Assembly: GCF_044762855.1 (NCBI RefSeq)
Contig: NZ_JBIWFB010000002.1
Span: forward strand, 534,077 to 598,076
DNA from: Psychrobacillus sp044762855
Lineage (GTDB): Bacteria; Bacillota; Bacilli; Bacillales_A; Planococcaceae
Direction of reading: 5' to 3'
Length of the DNA: 64,000 bases
Shown: in pieces, positions 54,606 through 63,041 of the stretch
How the letters are laid out: each line of letters opens with the position of its first letter
How positions within the stretch are numbered: position 1 is the stretch's first letter
Position numbers and translations under genes: made by a program
The notes under the pieces: model-generated
Database searches by the model: none
What the model was told of the DNA's origin: nothing
What the model saw: the letters and a program-made list of their open reading frames with translations, nothing else

Positions 54606-55835
54606 ATGGAGTCCAAGTTATTAAAGAACTGGAAGTATGTCATTATCATCTTACTTTTTTTAGGATGGTCAATTGGAAACTTTGATCGCTTTTTTATGAA
54701 CTATGCGATTTTAGATATTTCAAAGGATCTCCAATTGAGCACTTCCCAGACAGGGATTGTTTTAAGTAGCTTTTTTGCAGGCTATGCCTTAATGCAAATT
54801 CCAGGTGGGTGGCTGGCCGATCGTTTTGGTTTCCGGAAGATCATTATTATGGCTGTTTTTGCTTGGTCCGTTTTCACGATTTTGTCGGGAATGGCATGGT
54901 CCTTTATGTCCTTAATCCTTATTCGATTTCTTTTTGGACTTGGAGAAGGCAGCTTTTTTCCAGCAGCTTCAAAAGGTATAGCTAGTTGGTTTCCACAAAA
55001 CGAACGAAGTCGTGCCATGTCATTTATGCTTACTTCAGGAACTATTATGGGGGTAATAACACCAATAATTGGTACACAGTCCATGCAAGAAATCGGTTGG
55101 AGAACGATTTTTTATATTGCTGGTGCCATTGGTATTATATTTACCTTGTTGTACTTCTTTTTCTTAAAAGAGGGGAAAGGTTCAGCTGTAACAAGCAATG
55201 AAAACCCTTCCAAAGGTAAAGTATCTTTGAAAGACGTTTTAAAAACTCCAATTATATGGAATCTGTTTATTGCCTACTTCGCCATTTATGCAGTCCAATG
55301 GGGACTAATGGCATGGATGCCTACTTATTTAGTTGAGGTGCGGCATCTTGACTTAACTTCTGTTGGGTATATTTCAGCTATTCCAGCGGTTGCAGGGATT
55401 ATTGCAATGCTTGCAAGCGGCTATGTTTTAGATAAATTACCTAAAGGGAAAGATAAGGTGATTGCAGCCTTATTTGCAGTATTAATTGCTGTTTTTCTAT
55501 ATTTAATGGCATATGCGCCAAACATAATGATGTTTGCTATCTATCAAAGTCTTGTTACCGTATTCATGTCGTTTAATATAATTTTAATTATTTCTGCACC
55601 TTTAAAAATGTTATCAGAAGAGGTTGTAGGAACTGCAAATGGGTTCATTAATACTGGTGCGCAATTCGCTGGTGTCCTTACTCCGATGTTAATAGGATTT
55701 TTAGTAGAAGCTTTTGACGGTTCTTATACAGTAGCTTTTATTATGCTTATTATGTTTGCATTATTGTGTGCAGGATCATTATTTTTAATTCGCCCAAAGA
55801 AAGAGGTTCCTTCTTTCGAAAATCTTGTAAGTTAG
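54606..55835 (+). CDS. MFS transporter, anion:cation symporter type
   Basis: This encodes 409 residues from ATG 54606 with AAGGAGGG upstream. Twelve helices; the loop motif GGWLADRFGFRKI near residue 66 and FLFGLGEGSFFPAASKGIA near 110 are typical of the ACS family (hexuronates, phthalate, tartrate, small organic anions). The amidohydrolase gene follows after 12 bp, so it should import that enzyme's substrate. Confidence 0.9.
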   Translation: MESKLLKNWKYVIIILLFLGWSIGNFDRFFMNYAILDISKDLQLSTSQTGIVLSSFFAGYALMQIPGGWLADRFGFRKIIIMAVFAWSVFTILSGMAWSFMSLILIRFLFGLGEGSFFPAASKGIASWFPQNERSRAMSFMLTSGTIMGVITPIIGTQSMQEIGWRTIFYIAGAIGIIFTLLYFFFLKEGKGSAVTSNENPSKGKVSLKDVLKTPIIWNLFIAYFAIYAVQWGLMAWMPTYLVEVRHLDLTSVGYISAIPAVAGIIAMLASGYVLDKLPKGKDKVIAALFAVLIAVFLYLMAYAPNIMMFAIYQSLVTVFMSFNIILIISAPLKMLSEEVVGTANGFINTGAQFAGVLTPMLIGFLVEAFDGSYTVAFIMLIMFALLCAGSLFLIRPKKEVPSFENLVS

Positions 55836-55847
55836 GAGATGTAATAA

Positions 55848-57293
55848 GTGACTAATCTATCAGAAGAAATTTCAAATTTAATAGACAAGAAGCGTACTTT
55901 ATTTACACAGCTAAGTGATCAAATATGGGAGTTTGCAGAAACCAGATTTGAGGAATTCCGTTCAGCTGATCTGCTTTGCGAAGCATTAGAAAAAGAAGCA
56001 TTTACCGTGAGTAGGGGAGTAGCTGGTCTTGAAACAGGCTTCATCGCATCCTATGGATCTGGTCATCCGATTATTGCTATACTCGGTGAATATGACGCAT
56101 TGGCGGGACTAAGCCAACAAGCACATAGCGTAAAGTTTGAACCCATTGTTAAAAATGGAAATGGCCATGGCTGCGGACATAATTTGCTAGGGGTAGGCTC
56201 CTTAGCAGCGGCAATTGCAGTTAAGGAGTATATGAAGGAACATAAGCTTGCTGGAACTGTACAATATTTTGGCTGTCCCGCAGAAGAAAGTGGATACGGG
56301 AAAGCATTTATGGCAAGAGATGGCTATTTTAAAGACGTTGATGTTGCATTCTCATGGCATCCTTCGACAATGAATGCTGTCATGCACTCCACTGCGAATG
56401 CCGTCATCCACGCACACTTCAAATTTAAAGGAAGAAGTGCACACGCTGCTGCAGCTCCCCATTTGGGTAGAAGTGCTTTAGATGCTGTCGAGCTAATGAA
56501 TGTTGGAGTGAATTATATGAGAGAGCACATTGTGGATGAGGCACGCGTTCATTATGCAGTAACAAATACAGGTGGAATGGCTCCAAACGTAGTTCAAGCA
56601 GATGCTGAAGTGACCTATTTAATCCGAGCACCTAAACCGGATCAAGTAAGGGATTTGTATAATCGAGTAGCAGATTGTGCTCGTGGTGCAGCACTTATGA
56701 CGCAAACAAAATTAGATTTTGAAATTCAAGGTTCCTGCCATAATTTGATTCCTAACTTGACGCTTGAGAAAGTGATGCACGAACATATGCAGCAATTAGG
56801 TTTTCCCGATGTGAGTGAAAACGATATAGAATTTACACAAGCTATTTATGAAACATTGACTGAGGAGGAAAAGCATACTGCTGCATTGCAGAGTGGTAAA
56901 AAGATGGCTGTACAATTAGCGGAACGACCAATTGCTGATTTTGTTGTTCCTTTATCAGAGAAAGAAACATTTATGGGAGGTTCAACGGATGTAGCAGATG
57001 TTAGCTGGAATGTTCCTACCGCGCAATGTGTAACTTCTACATGGGCATTTGGAACCCCGTTTCATACTTGGCAGGCTGTGGCACAGGGTAAAACAGAATA
57101 TGCCCATGATGCCATGTTATTAGCTGGAAAAGCAATTGCATGTACGGCTATTACAGCCCTCCAAAAACCGGAGTTACTCGAAAATGCTAAGAAAGAGTTA
57201 GCAGAAAGATTGGATGGAGAAACTTATACAGCCCTAATTCCAAAAGAGCTTACTCCAGTGCAATACAAACAAAAGGAATATCAAACAATTTGA
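55848..57293 (+). CDS. M20-family amidohydrolase, AbgB-like
   Basis: This encodes 481 residues from GTG 55848, with TAGGAGATG upstream. The M20 metal site is spread over AILGEYDALAG (near residue 83), NGHGCGHNLLGVG (His near 108), CPAEESGYGKAF (Glu-Glu near 147) and FSWHPS (His near 175); the lid domain is about 185-310. AbgB splits p-aminobenzoyl-glutamate, and near relatives act on indole-acetyl and other N-acyl amino acids. It shares an operon with the MFS gene. Confidence 0.9.
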   Translation: MTNLSEEISNLIDKKRTLFTQLSDQIWEFAETRFEEFRSADLLCEALEKEAFTVSRGVAGLETGFIASYGSGHPIIAILGEYDALAGLSQQAHSVKFEPIVKNGNGHGCGHNLLGVGSLAAAIAVKEYMKEHKLAGTVQYFGCPAEESGYGKAFMARDGYFKDVDVAFSWHPSTMNAVMHSTANAVIHAHFKFKGRSAHAAAAPHLGRSALDAVELMNVGVNYMREHIVDEARVHYAVTNTGGMAPNVVQADAEVTYLIRAPKPDQVRDLYNRVADCARGAALMTQTKLDFEIQGSCHNLIPNLTLEKVMHEHMQQLGFPDVSENDIEFTQAIYETLTEEEKHTAALQSGKKMAVQLAERPIADFVVPLSEKETFMGGSTDVADVSWNVPTAQCVTSTWAFGTPFHTWQAVAQGKTEYAHDAMLLAGKAIACTAITALQKPELLENAKKELAERLDGETYTALIPKELTPVQYKQKEYQTI

Positions 57294-57412
57294 AGGTAGA
57301 AGTGTATTTAATGGAGAAAAAATGAACGATTCATTTTTAGCTTTGAAAGGGAAGCAGCAGAGTTAGTTGTAAAATCGGAAGCTTTACTGTAAGCCGTATC
57401 ATGAATAAATTA

Positions 57413-57655
57413 GGAAGAGTCTGGGAAATAAATAGTTTCAGATATAGAAAAAAGAGAAATTGAGTCCACTCAATTTCTCTTTTTTCTATATTAAGCGGTT
57501 AGCCTTGCATTTATTAGTTTTTGATTGTGAATTTACTTAGATTTACAGCCATTAGAGCGATACACATTTCGTTGTCAACTTTTGATTTTCCTCGTACGGA
57601 AAATTGAGTGAAACACAAATTAGCCTTTAAGAATCCGGAAATTTTCACGTATGTC
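57413..57655 (-). mobile_element. degenerate IS1182-family 3' end
   Basis: On the minus strand 57514-57655 reads GFLKANLCFTQFSVRGKSKV, then DNEMCIALMAVNLSKFTIKN and a stop. This is the same C-terminus as the transposase at 63042 (GFTRFSVRGKSKVEHEIGLALMAV). The terminal part AAGAGTCTGGGAAATAAATA (near 57415) corresponds to AAGAGGCTGGGACAGAAGTA at 62942. The rest of the element is gone. Confidence 0.8.
57446..57487. terminator. hairpin terminator between AbgB-like gene and IS remnant
   Basis: A 20-bp perfect stem (AGAAAAAAGAGAAATTGAGT, 57446-57465; complement 57468-57487) with a 2-base loop. It is symmetrical, so it can act in both directions. It occupies the same place as the hairpin at 62971 in the intact element. 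Confidence 0.85.
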
Positions 57656-57865
57656 TTAAAAAATCTTCTACTTATATATTCTTTCCAAACAACTTAACTA
57701 CAACAAAGGAAATGGCGGAGGACTGGTGATGAGGATAAGAGAAGGACTTAGGATATAAATTGACTTAATTTGGTGAAAATTATTAAGAAGAGATAAATTA
57801 ATAAATAAATTACATCTTGGGTAGCTTAAGAATAGTATCAATTAATCAACAAGGAGGCTTCTCGA

Positions 57866-59356
57866 TTGGATGATAATAAAAATCATAATAGACCAAAATT
57901 GAAAAGAAAATCTAAACTAAAGTTGAAAGAAGAAGAAATTACTATTGTTGATACGAATATCGCACGCAAAGCTGTTTTTGCAACTGCTGTTGGTAATGGA
58001 ATGGAATGGTTTGATTTTGGAATTTACTCGTATCTAGCTGTTACAATTGGGCAAGTATTTTTTCCTGAAGTAAGTGGACCCATGCAATTAGTATTTGCTT
58101 TTGCAACATTCGCAGTTGCCTTTATTGCTCGACCTCTTGGGGGAATTTTCTTTGGGATGCTTGGAGACCGTTTAGGTCGAAAAAAAGTCTTAGCTATTAC
58201 CTTGATCATGATGGCTCTGGCCACATTAAGTATTGGCTTGATTCCAGCCCATGCGTCTATAGGCTATACTGCCACCGTGCTTTTACTTATTGCTCGTCTA
58301 GTTCAAGGTTTTTCAGCGGGTGGAGAATATTCGGGTGCTATGACGTTTATTGCTGAATCCACACCTGATAAAAAAAGAGGTTTTATGTCTAGTGGTCTTG
58401 AGGTTGGTACTTTAGTTGGCTATATCGCCGGAGCTGGTCTTGTTACTGCACTTACCTATATTTTAGGGGAGGAAACAATGTTAGAATGGGGTTGGCGTAT
58501 TCCTTTTTTCTTATCGGCCCCTATCGGTTTAATTGGCTTTTATTTGCGAAATAATTTAGAAGAAACACCTGCATTTGAGGCAATGCAGGAAAGTAAAACT
58601 GAAGATGATAATGAGGAATCTGTAAAACATATAATACAGTACCATTGGAGAGCAATACTTATTGGTATGTTTGTTGTTTTCTTTTATATTGTTGTAAACT
58701 ATATTGTTTTATCTTATATGCCATCTCATTTAACTGCTGTTCTTGGTTATGGAGAATCAGAAGGACTTTTGTTAATTGTTATTGTAATGGTTATTATGAT
58801 TCCGATTGTTCTATTAATGGGCTATTTTAGTGATCGTATTGGAGCAAAGAAGGTAATTCAAGGCGGTTTAATCGGGTTGATTCTTTTGAGTATACCTGCC
58901 TTTAATTTAATCGGTAGTGGAAATACCCTTCTTGTATTTTTCGGATTGATGATTCTTGGAATATTTTCTGCTTCTTTCCAGGGGACCATGCCAGCACTAT
59001 TACCTTCTCTATTTTTTACGAATGTTCGGAATGGGGCATTAGCGATTACATTTAATATTTCCGCATCGTTGTTCGGTGGTACGACACCTTTACTTGTATC
59101 TTGGTTAATTAGCAAAACGGGAAATGAAATGGTACCTGCCTACTATGTGATACTTGCATCTATTGTCGGTATTGTTGTGGTAACCATCTTTCTAATAGAT
59201 ACTTCAGGAAAAGCACTTCGAGGTTCACCGCCGGCGGTTGAAGAGAAAGCTGAAATAAAAGAGATTTTAGAAGAACCAGAAGAAGCATTATGGTGGAACG
59301 AAGAAAAGAAAGAGATTCAAGAACGAATTGAAGATAGTTCGGAAGATGGAAAGTAA
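57866..59356 (+). CDS. MFS transporter, ProP-like (metabolite:proton symporter family)
   Basis: This encodes 496 residues. The start at TTG 57866 has AAGGAGG about 8 bases upstream. A charged head (1-35) precedes twelve helices. MHS marks are NGMEWFDFGIYSYLA (near 43), FARPLGGIFFGMLGDRLGRKK and LVQGFSAGGEYSGAM. The tail (460-496) is very acidic (EEKAEIKEILEEPEEALWWN). ProP takes up proline and glycine betaine under osmotic stress; other members carry citrate, shikimate or ketoglutarate. It stands alone. Confidence 0.87.
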   Translation: MDDNKNHNRPKLKRKSKLKLKEEEITIVDTNIARKAVFATAVGNGMEWFDFGIYSYLAVTIGQVFFPEVSGPMQLVFAFATFAVAFIARPLGGIFFGMLGDRLGRKKVLAITLIMMALATLSIGLIPAHASIGYTATVLLLIARLVQGFSAGGEYSGAMTFIAESTPDKKRGFMSSGLEVGTLVGYIAGAGLVTALTYILGEETMLEWGWRIPFFLSAPIGLIGFYLRNNLEETPAFEAMQESKTEDDNEESVKHIIQYHWRAILIGMFVVFFYIVVNYIVLSYMPSHLTAVLGYGESEGLLLIVIVMVIMIPIVLLMGYFSDRIGAKKVIQGGLIGLILLSIPAFNLIGSGNTLLVFFGLMILGIFSASFQGTMPALLPSLFFTNVRNGALAITFNISASLFGGTTPLLVSWLISKTGNEMVPAYYVILASIVGIVVVTIFLIDTSGKALRGSPPAVEEKAEIKEILEEPEEALWWNEEKKEIQERIEDSSEDGK

Positions 59357-59613
59357 ATTGAGACAATATTAATGGAATGTTTTGCTTTAATATAAGTAGG
59401 TTATCCATAACCATCTTTATTTAAAAAGCTTAACGTAATTTTAGAGTAGAGATTGCCCTCCATCCTTATAGGAAATTTTGTTGAAAAGATCCTTGAATTT
59501 AGATTGTGAAAGGAGTATTAACTAGAGGGGTCTCTTCTACGCGACTAGTTGAATAAAGGGTGTTAAAAGGAAAACGAATGTTTTTGAAGCAACTTTTTAC
59601 TAAAACACAAGAT

Positions 59614-59650
59614 AAGGAAACCATTGTGAACCATAATGGTTTCCTTAAAT
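59614..59650 (+). terminator. terminator in the stretch after proP-like gene
   Basis: AAGGAAACCATT (59614-59625) pairs with AATGGTTTCCTT (59635-59646) around a 9-base loop. It lies 258 bp after the transporter stop. Confidence 0.75.
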
Positions 59651-59715
59651 TTCTTAAGTGAATAATATATGATTAAATTGGTTGGTAATATTTTGAATAC
59701 GGGACAATAGAGAGT

Positions 59716-59734
59716 AATAATGATAATCATTACA
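59716..59734. promoter_or_regulatory. perfect Fur-type palindrome
   Basis: TAATGAT-A-ATCATTA (59718-59732) is a 7-1-7 palindrome that fits the classical Fur site; 16 of 19 bases match GATAATGATAATCATTATC. It has no intact gene within 800 bp downstream on either strand. The following frame (about 59742-59913, KFYYLGLGQIKCSY...) is open but lacks a start and known family, so it may be the tail of a decayed iron gene. Confidence 0.65.
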
Positions 59735-60349
59735 GTGAAATTTTGAAAAATAAAAAACATAAATTCTATTATTTAGGGTTAGGACAAATAAAGTGTAGCT
59801 ACAACTCGGTAAATTTAATAAAGAATTTAACAGCTTTAAAATATGAAAAGAATATTGAACTAGCAATCCAAATGGTAACGAGAACCCGTATTTATTTCCA
59901 TACTTTTTTGCATTAGTTTTTGATTTTACTTCTCTATGGAACTGTGAAATATTTCCAGGTATGGCTGTACAAATGGCTTTTAGAAAGGATTCGTTTATTT
60001 TCAATTATCTTATTAAGTGTAGAGATATTAATAATGAGATTTAAAATTTGGTCGATAGTAAATTTTAGAATAAACAATTCATACGATAAACTTAGCCAGG
60101 CAAGTTATTTAAACGCTTATACAAATAATCTTTTTTTAATGGATACAGCAGTTAGACTCCCGCTGACTCGACATATAATAACTATCGTCTAAATACATTT
60201 TTGCAACTTCAAGTATATCTTTAGCATATTGGCAAGGATATACTTAAAATGTTTAAGACATCTGGAAATCAATTTAGAGAATAACTGTGATATTATACAT
60301 CTTTATGCTTTAATATTGAGTGACAATTATTTACTTACTTTCTAGTGGG
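59735..60349. other. gene-poor stretch, possible decayed genes
   Basis: Several short frames overlap on both strands (for example 59920-60192 plus and 59654-60004 minus), but none has a ribosome-binding site or a recognisable motif. The stretch lies between a Fur-type site and a TetR remnant and is probably decayed coding DNA. Confidence 0.4.
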
Positions 60350-60470
60350 TCAATTCATTAACCAAATGTAAGCCGCAGCAATAAATTGAACAAGAATTTC
60401 CTCATTTATACTGTAATTTCTTCCTTTTGTTACGTTCAATTCTGTTTTGAAATCTTCAATAAGAAACGCA
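60350..60470 (-). pseudogene. C-terminal remnant of a TetR-family regulator
   Basis: On the minus strand the frame reads FFAFLIEDFKTELNVTKGRN, then SINEEILVQFIAAAYIWLMN and a stop (TGA at 60350-60352). This is like the last helices of YhgD/DhaS-type TetR regulators, which usually continue with a Trp-rich end. The N-terminal DNA-binding part is not found upstream on that strand. The call is moderate. Confidence 0.5.
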
Positions 60471-60561
60471 AAGAATATGTAAAGACTCATTTATATTTTT
60501 ATATACAAATGAGCCTTTCAAGCAACTAAAAAGTAACTGTTAAACCTTGTTAGTAAACTAC

Positions 60562-61608
60562 CTATTGTTTTATCTCTTTTTTCTTTCCATATACCATAAA
60601 GCGCCACACTTTTTCCAATGGCCCCATAGGAAAGAATTTGAACCAAATTACACTATATATGATTTGAATAACATAGATCAGGATTGTAATATAGATAATA
60701 TCCTTTGGTGAAACGACATCAAGACCAATAAGTGAAATGATAAGTGTTCCTATAATGCTTTGAGCTATATAATTAGTAAAAGCCATTTGTCCGACAGATG
60801 AAATTGGGTTCAATAATTTCAAGACATATTTATTTTCTAATAGTAAAAATAATGTTGATAAGTAAAACAAGGTCGTTGGTATTGTCCCCAATGCAATAAG
60901 TATATCCACATCATTGTCTCCACCTTGAGAAGCATTCCAAATCCACAAAGAGAAAGAGATAAACAAAAGAAATGTCCCCGTCTGTATCCATCTAATCTTT
61001 TTAGATAATTCCTGTATTTGTGTAAGCCAACCTGTTTTTGCAGTTAAAAAACCAGCCAAAAACATAATGAAGATTAGTACTAAATCATTAGAAAAGAAAT
61101 TCAAGACAGGAAGGAATGGTTTGGGAAAAGGCATGAAATTTTTTAGTATTAAGGAAACTAGATGGATGGTAGTCATACCAATAAGCCATTTTTTAATTGT
61201 CCCAACTTTTGTACGATAAAAAGGAATTAAAAACACCCCAACAATAGCGTATACAGGTAGAATTGTTCCCCAAAATATAAAAAAGTGTATGATTCCAAGA
61301 AGCAAGAGAGTAAGTAATCGTCTTACCATTCTTTTTTTAGGATTGTCTCCACGTGTTTCCGCTCTTGAAGCGAAAATATATAGACCTGCCCCAAATAGAA
61401 AAGAAAAGATAGAAAAGAATTTCTTTTCCACAATAATTGCTATTAATGTGCTGATAACCCCATTAATCCCACTATAATCTGGTTGAGCTTGTCCTTCGAT
61501 AATAATTTTATATGCTCCGACATTAATTAGCAGTATACCAAGAAGGGCAAGTCCGCGAATAATGTCTAATGAAATAATTCTTTCTTTTTGTGAGATAGAC
61601 TGATTCAT
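60562..61608 (-). CDS. DUF418-domain membrane protein, YeiB-like
   Basis: This encodes 348 residues from ATG 61608 with AAAGGAGA upstream. It begins with RIISLDIIRGLALLGILLIN, which is the YeiB/heparan-N-acetyltransferase-like signature, and ends with IWFKFFPMGPLEKVWRFMVY, the DUF418 mark. About ten helices are seen. The family may move acyl groups or glycan precursors across the membrane; the true role is unknown. It stands alone, and a weak hairpin (about 60480-60518) lies downstream. Confidence 0.88.
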   Translation of the reverse strand: MNQSISQKERIISLDIIRGLALLGILLINVGAYKIIIEGQAQPDYSGINGVISTLIAIIVEKKFFSIFSFLFGAGLYIFASRAETRGDNPKKRMVRRLLTLLLLGIIHFFIFWGTILPVYAIVGVFLIPFYRTKVGTIKKWLIGMTTIHLVSLILKNFMPFPKPFLPVLNFFSNDLVLIFIMFLAGFLTAKTGWLTQIQELSKKIRWIQTGTFLLFISFSLWIWNASQGGDNDVDILIALGTIPTTLFYLSTLFLLLENKYVLKLLNPISSVGQMAFTNYIAQSIIGTLIISLIGLDVVSPKDIIYITILIYVIQIIYSVIWFKFFPMGPLEKVWRFMVYGKKKEIKQ

Positions 61609-61788
61609 TATAATTCTCCTTTTAAGTTTTATATGACATTGCTTAAAGGATAGTATAATTTCCGAACCTTACATTACATTGATAGCAACCTTACAAAAAC
61701 CTTAAAAGTCGGTAGAGGATTATATTTCATAGAAAAACACATGTTATGATGAATGGCATAAATTTTTTCTAGAAAAGAGGGAGAGAAA

Positions 61789-62937
61789 TTGTCAACCTAT
61801 ACACAGCCGATTTATGTGGCAGCGATTGTTTTTGTTATACTAGCGTGGTTATTATTTGTTCCTTGGCTTGTTTATACGTATAGAAAATATAATTATTTGC
61901 CCCTTTCTATTACAGTAATTACATTTTCATTTATTTTTTATTTTCTAGCAGCTCTGTTTCTAGTATTACTGCCACTGCCAGAAGTACGTGATACTTGTTC
62001 CATACAAAAACCCGATACACAGCATTTTTCTCTAATACCATTTCAATTTGTTGTGAATACCTTTGACAATAGTGGTATTGTCTTGTCACGACCTAGTACT
62101 TATATGCAGCTATTTAAACAGCCTTCATTTTTTCAAGCACTTTTCAACTTCCTGCTATTGTTGCCATTTGGAGTTTATCTGCGTTATTTCTTCCCAAAGA
62201 AAAAGTTTTGGAAACGAGCTTTGGTCATAACCTTTCTCCTAACGCTATTTTACGAAGTAACTCAAGTAACAGGAATTTATGGGATTTATAATTGTGCTTA
62301 TCGAATTTTTGATGTAGATGATCTACTGTTAAATACAACAGGAGGACTACTCGGATTCTTTATTGCTCCAGCTGTGTTAGCATTATTTCCGTCTAAGCAG
62401 AAGGTTAATGAAAAAGCAAATGGACTATTAGCTCATGATGATGTAAAGACGATGTCTGTGTTATTGGCATTTATTATTGATTTATTCATTAATAAAGTGA
62501 TCAGTACTATAATTATTAGTATGTCCTATGCCAACGAGGTTAGTGTCTTTATTGTAAATACAGTTGTGTTATTTGTAGTATTTTTTGTCGTACCACTGTT
62601 TTGGAAGGGAAATACTTTTGGGACGAAGGTAATGCGGTTTCGCTATGAAAGTAAATTTTCTAAAGCGGAAACAAACAAACGATTGTTTAAACGCTTTGGT
62701 GCAATTTACGCTATGTACTTTATAACAGGTTTAGCAAGAATCTTGAATAATTCAGCACTTACAATGGACTCCGATTATTATAAAGCAACTGTATTTTTGT
62801 CACTGGGTGCTTGGGTTATCTATTTTGTTTTAACGATTGTACTTCTCATTCATGCTTTATTGGTCCTATTTAGTAAAGGTAAACGTCGTTTTTATTTCGA
62901 TGAAGCATCAGATTTGTATACAACTAAGAAAGACTAA
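61789..62937 (+). CDS. VanZ-RDD membrane protein
   Basis: This encodes 382 residues from TTG 61789 with GAGGGAGAG about 4 bases upstream. The first half is VanZ-like (about 1-200, LIPFQFV near 79 and RIFDVDDLLLNTTGGLLG near 172). The second half is an RDD-type domain (about 215-370, RxxD-like LLAFIIDLFINKVIS and WKGNTFGTKVMRFR). VanZ relatives lower teicoplanin binding in enterococci; the RDD part is of unknown role. The fusion is known in Bacillales. It lies just before the IS1182 element. Confidence 0.87.
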   Translation: MSTYTQPIYVAAIVFVILAWLLFVPWLVYTYRKYNYLPLSITVITFSFIFYFLAALFLVLLPLPEVRDTCSIQKPDTQHFSLIPFQFVVNTFDNSGIVLSRPSTYMQLFKQPSFFQALFNFLLLLPFGVYLRYFFPKKKFWKRALVITFLLTLFYEVTQVTGIYGIYNCAYRIFDVDDLLLNTTGGLLGFFIAPAVLALFPSKQKVNEKANGLLAHDDVKTMSVLLAFIIDLFINKVISTIIISMSYANEVSVFIVNTVVLFVVFFVVPLFWKGNTFGTKVMRFRYESKFSKAETNKRLFKRFGAIYAMYFITGLARILNNSALTMDSDYYKATVFLSLGAWVIYFVLTIVLLIHALLVLFSKGKRRFYFDEASDLYTTKKD

Positions 62938-62970
62938 TATAAAGAGGCTGGGACAGAAGTAGTCTCAATC

Positions 62971-63014
62971 AATGAAAAAAGTGAAATCGCACGCGCGATT
63001 TCACTTTTTTCATT
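62971..63014. terminator. terminator hairpin in the IS1182 end
   Basis: A 20-bp perfect stem (AATGAAAAAAGTGAAATCGC, 62971-62990; complement 62995-63014) with a 4-base loop. T runs lie on both sides, so it stops both the VanZ-RDD and the transposase transcripts. Confidence 0.88.
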
Positions 63015-63041
63015 TTATTTTAAGATTATACGAACAAGAGC

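Noticed and set aside
59654..60192. Frames of 116 and 90 codons after the Fur-type site
   Set aside because: They overlap on opposite strands and lack ribosome-binding sites and motifs.
60350..60518. Possible small RNA or attenuator after the DUF418 gene
   Set aside because: The hairpin is weak and the neighbouring frame fits a TetR tail better.
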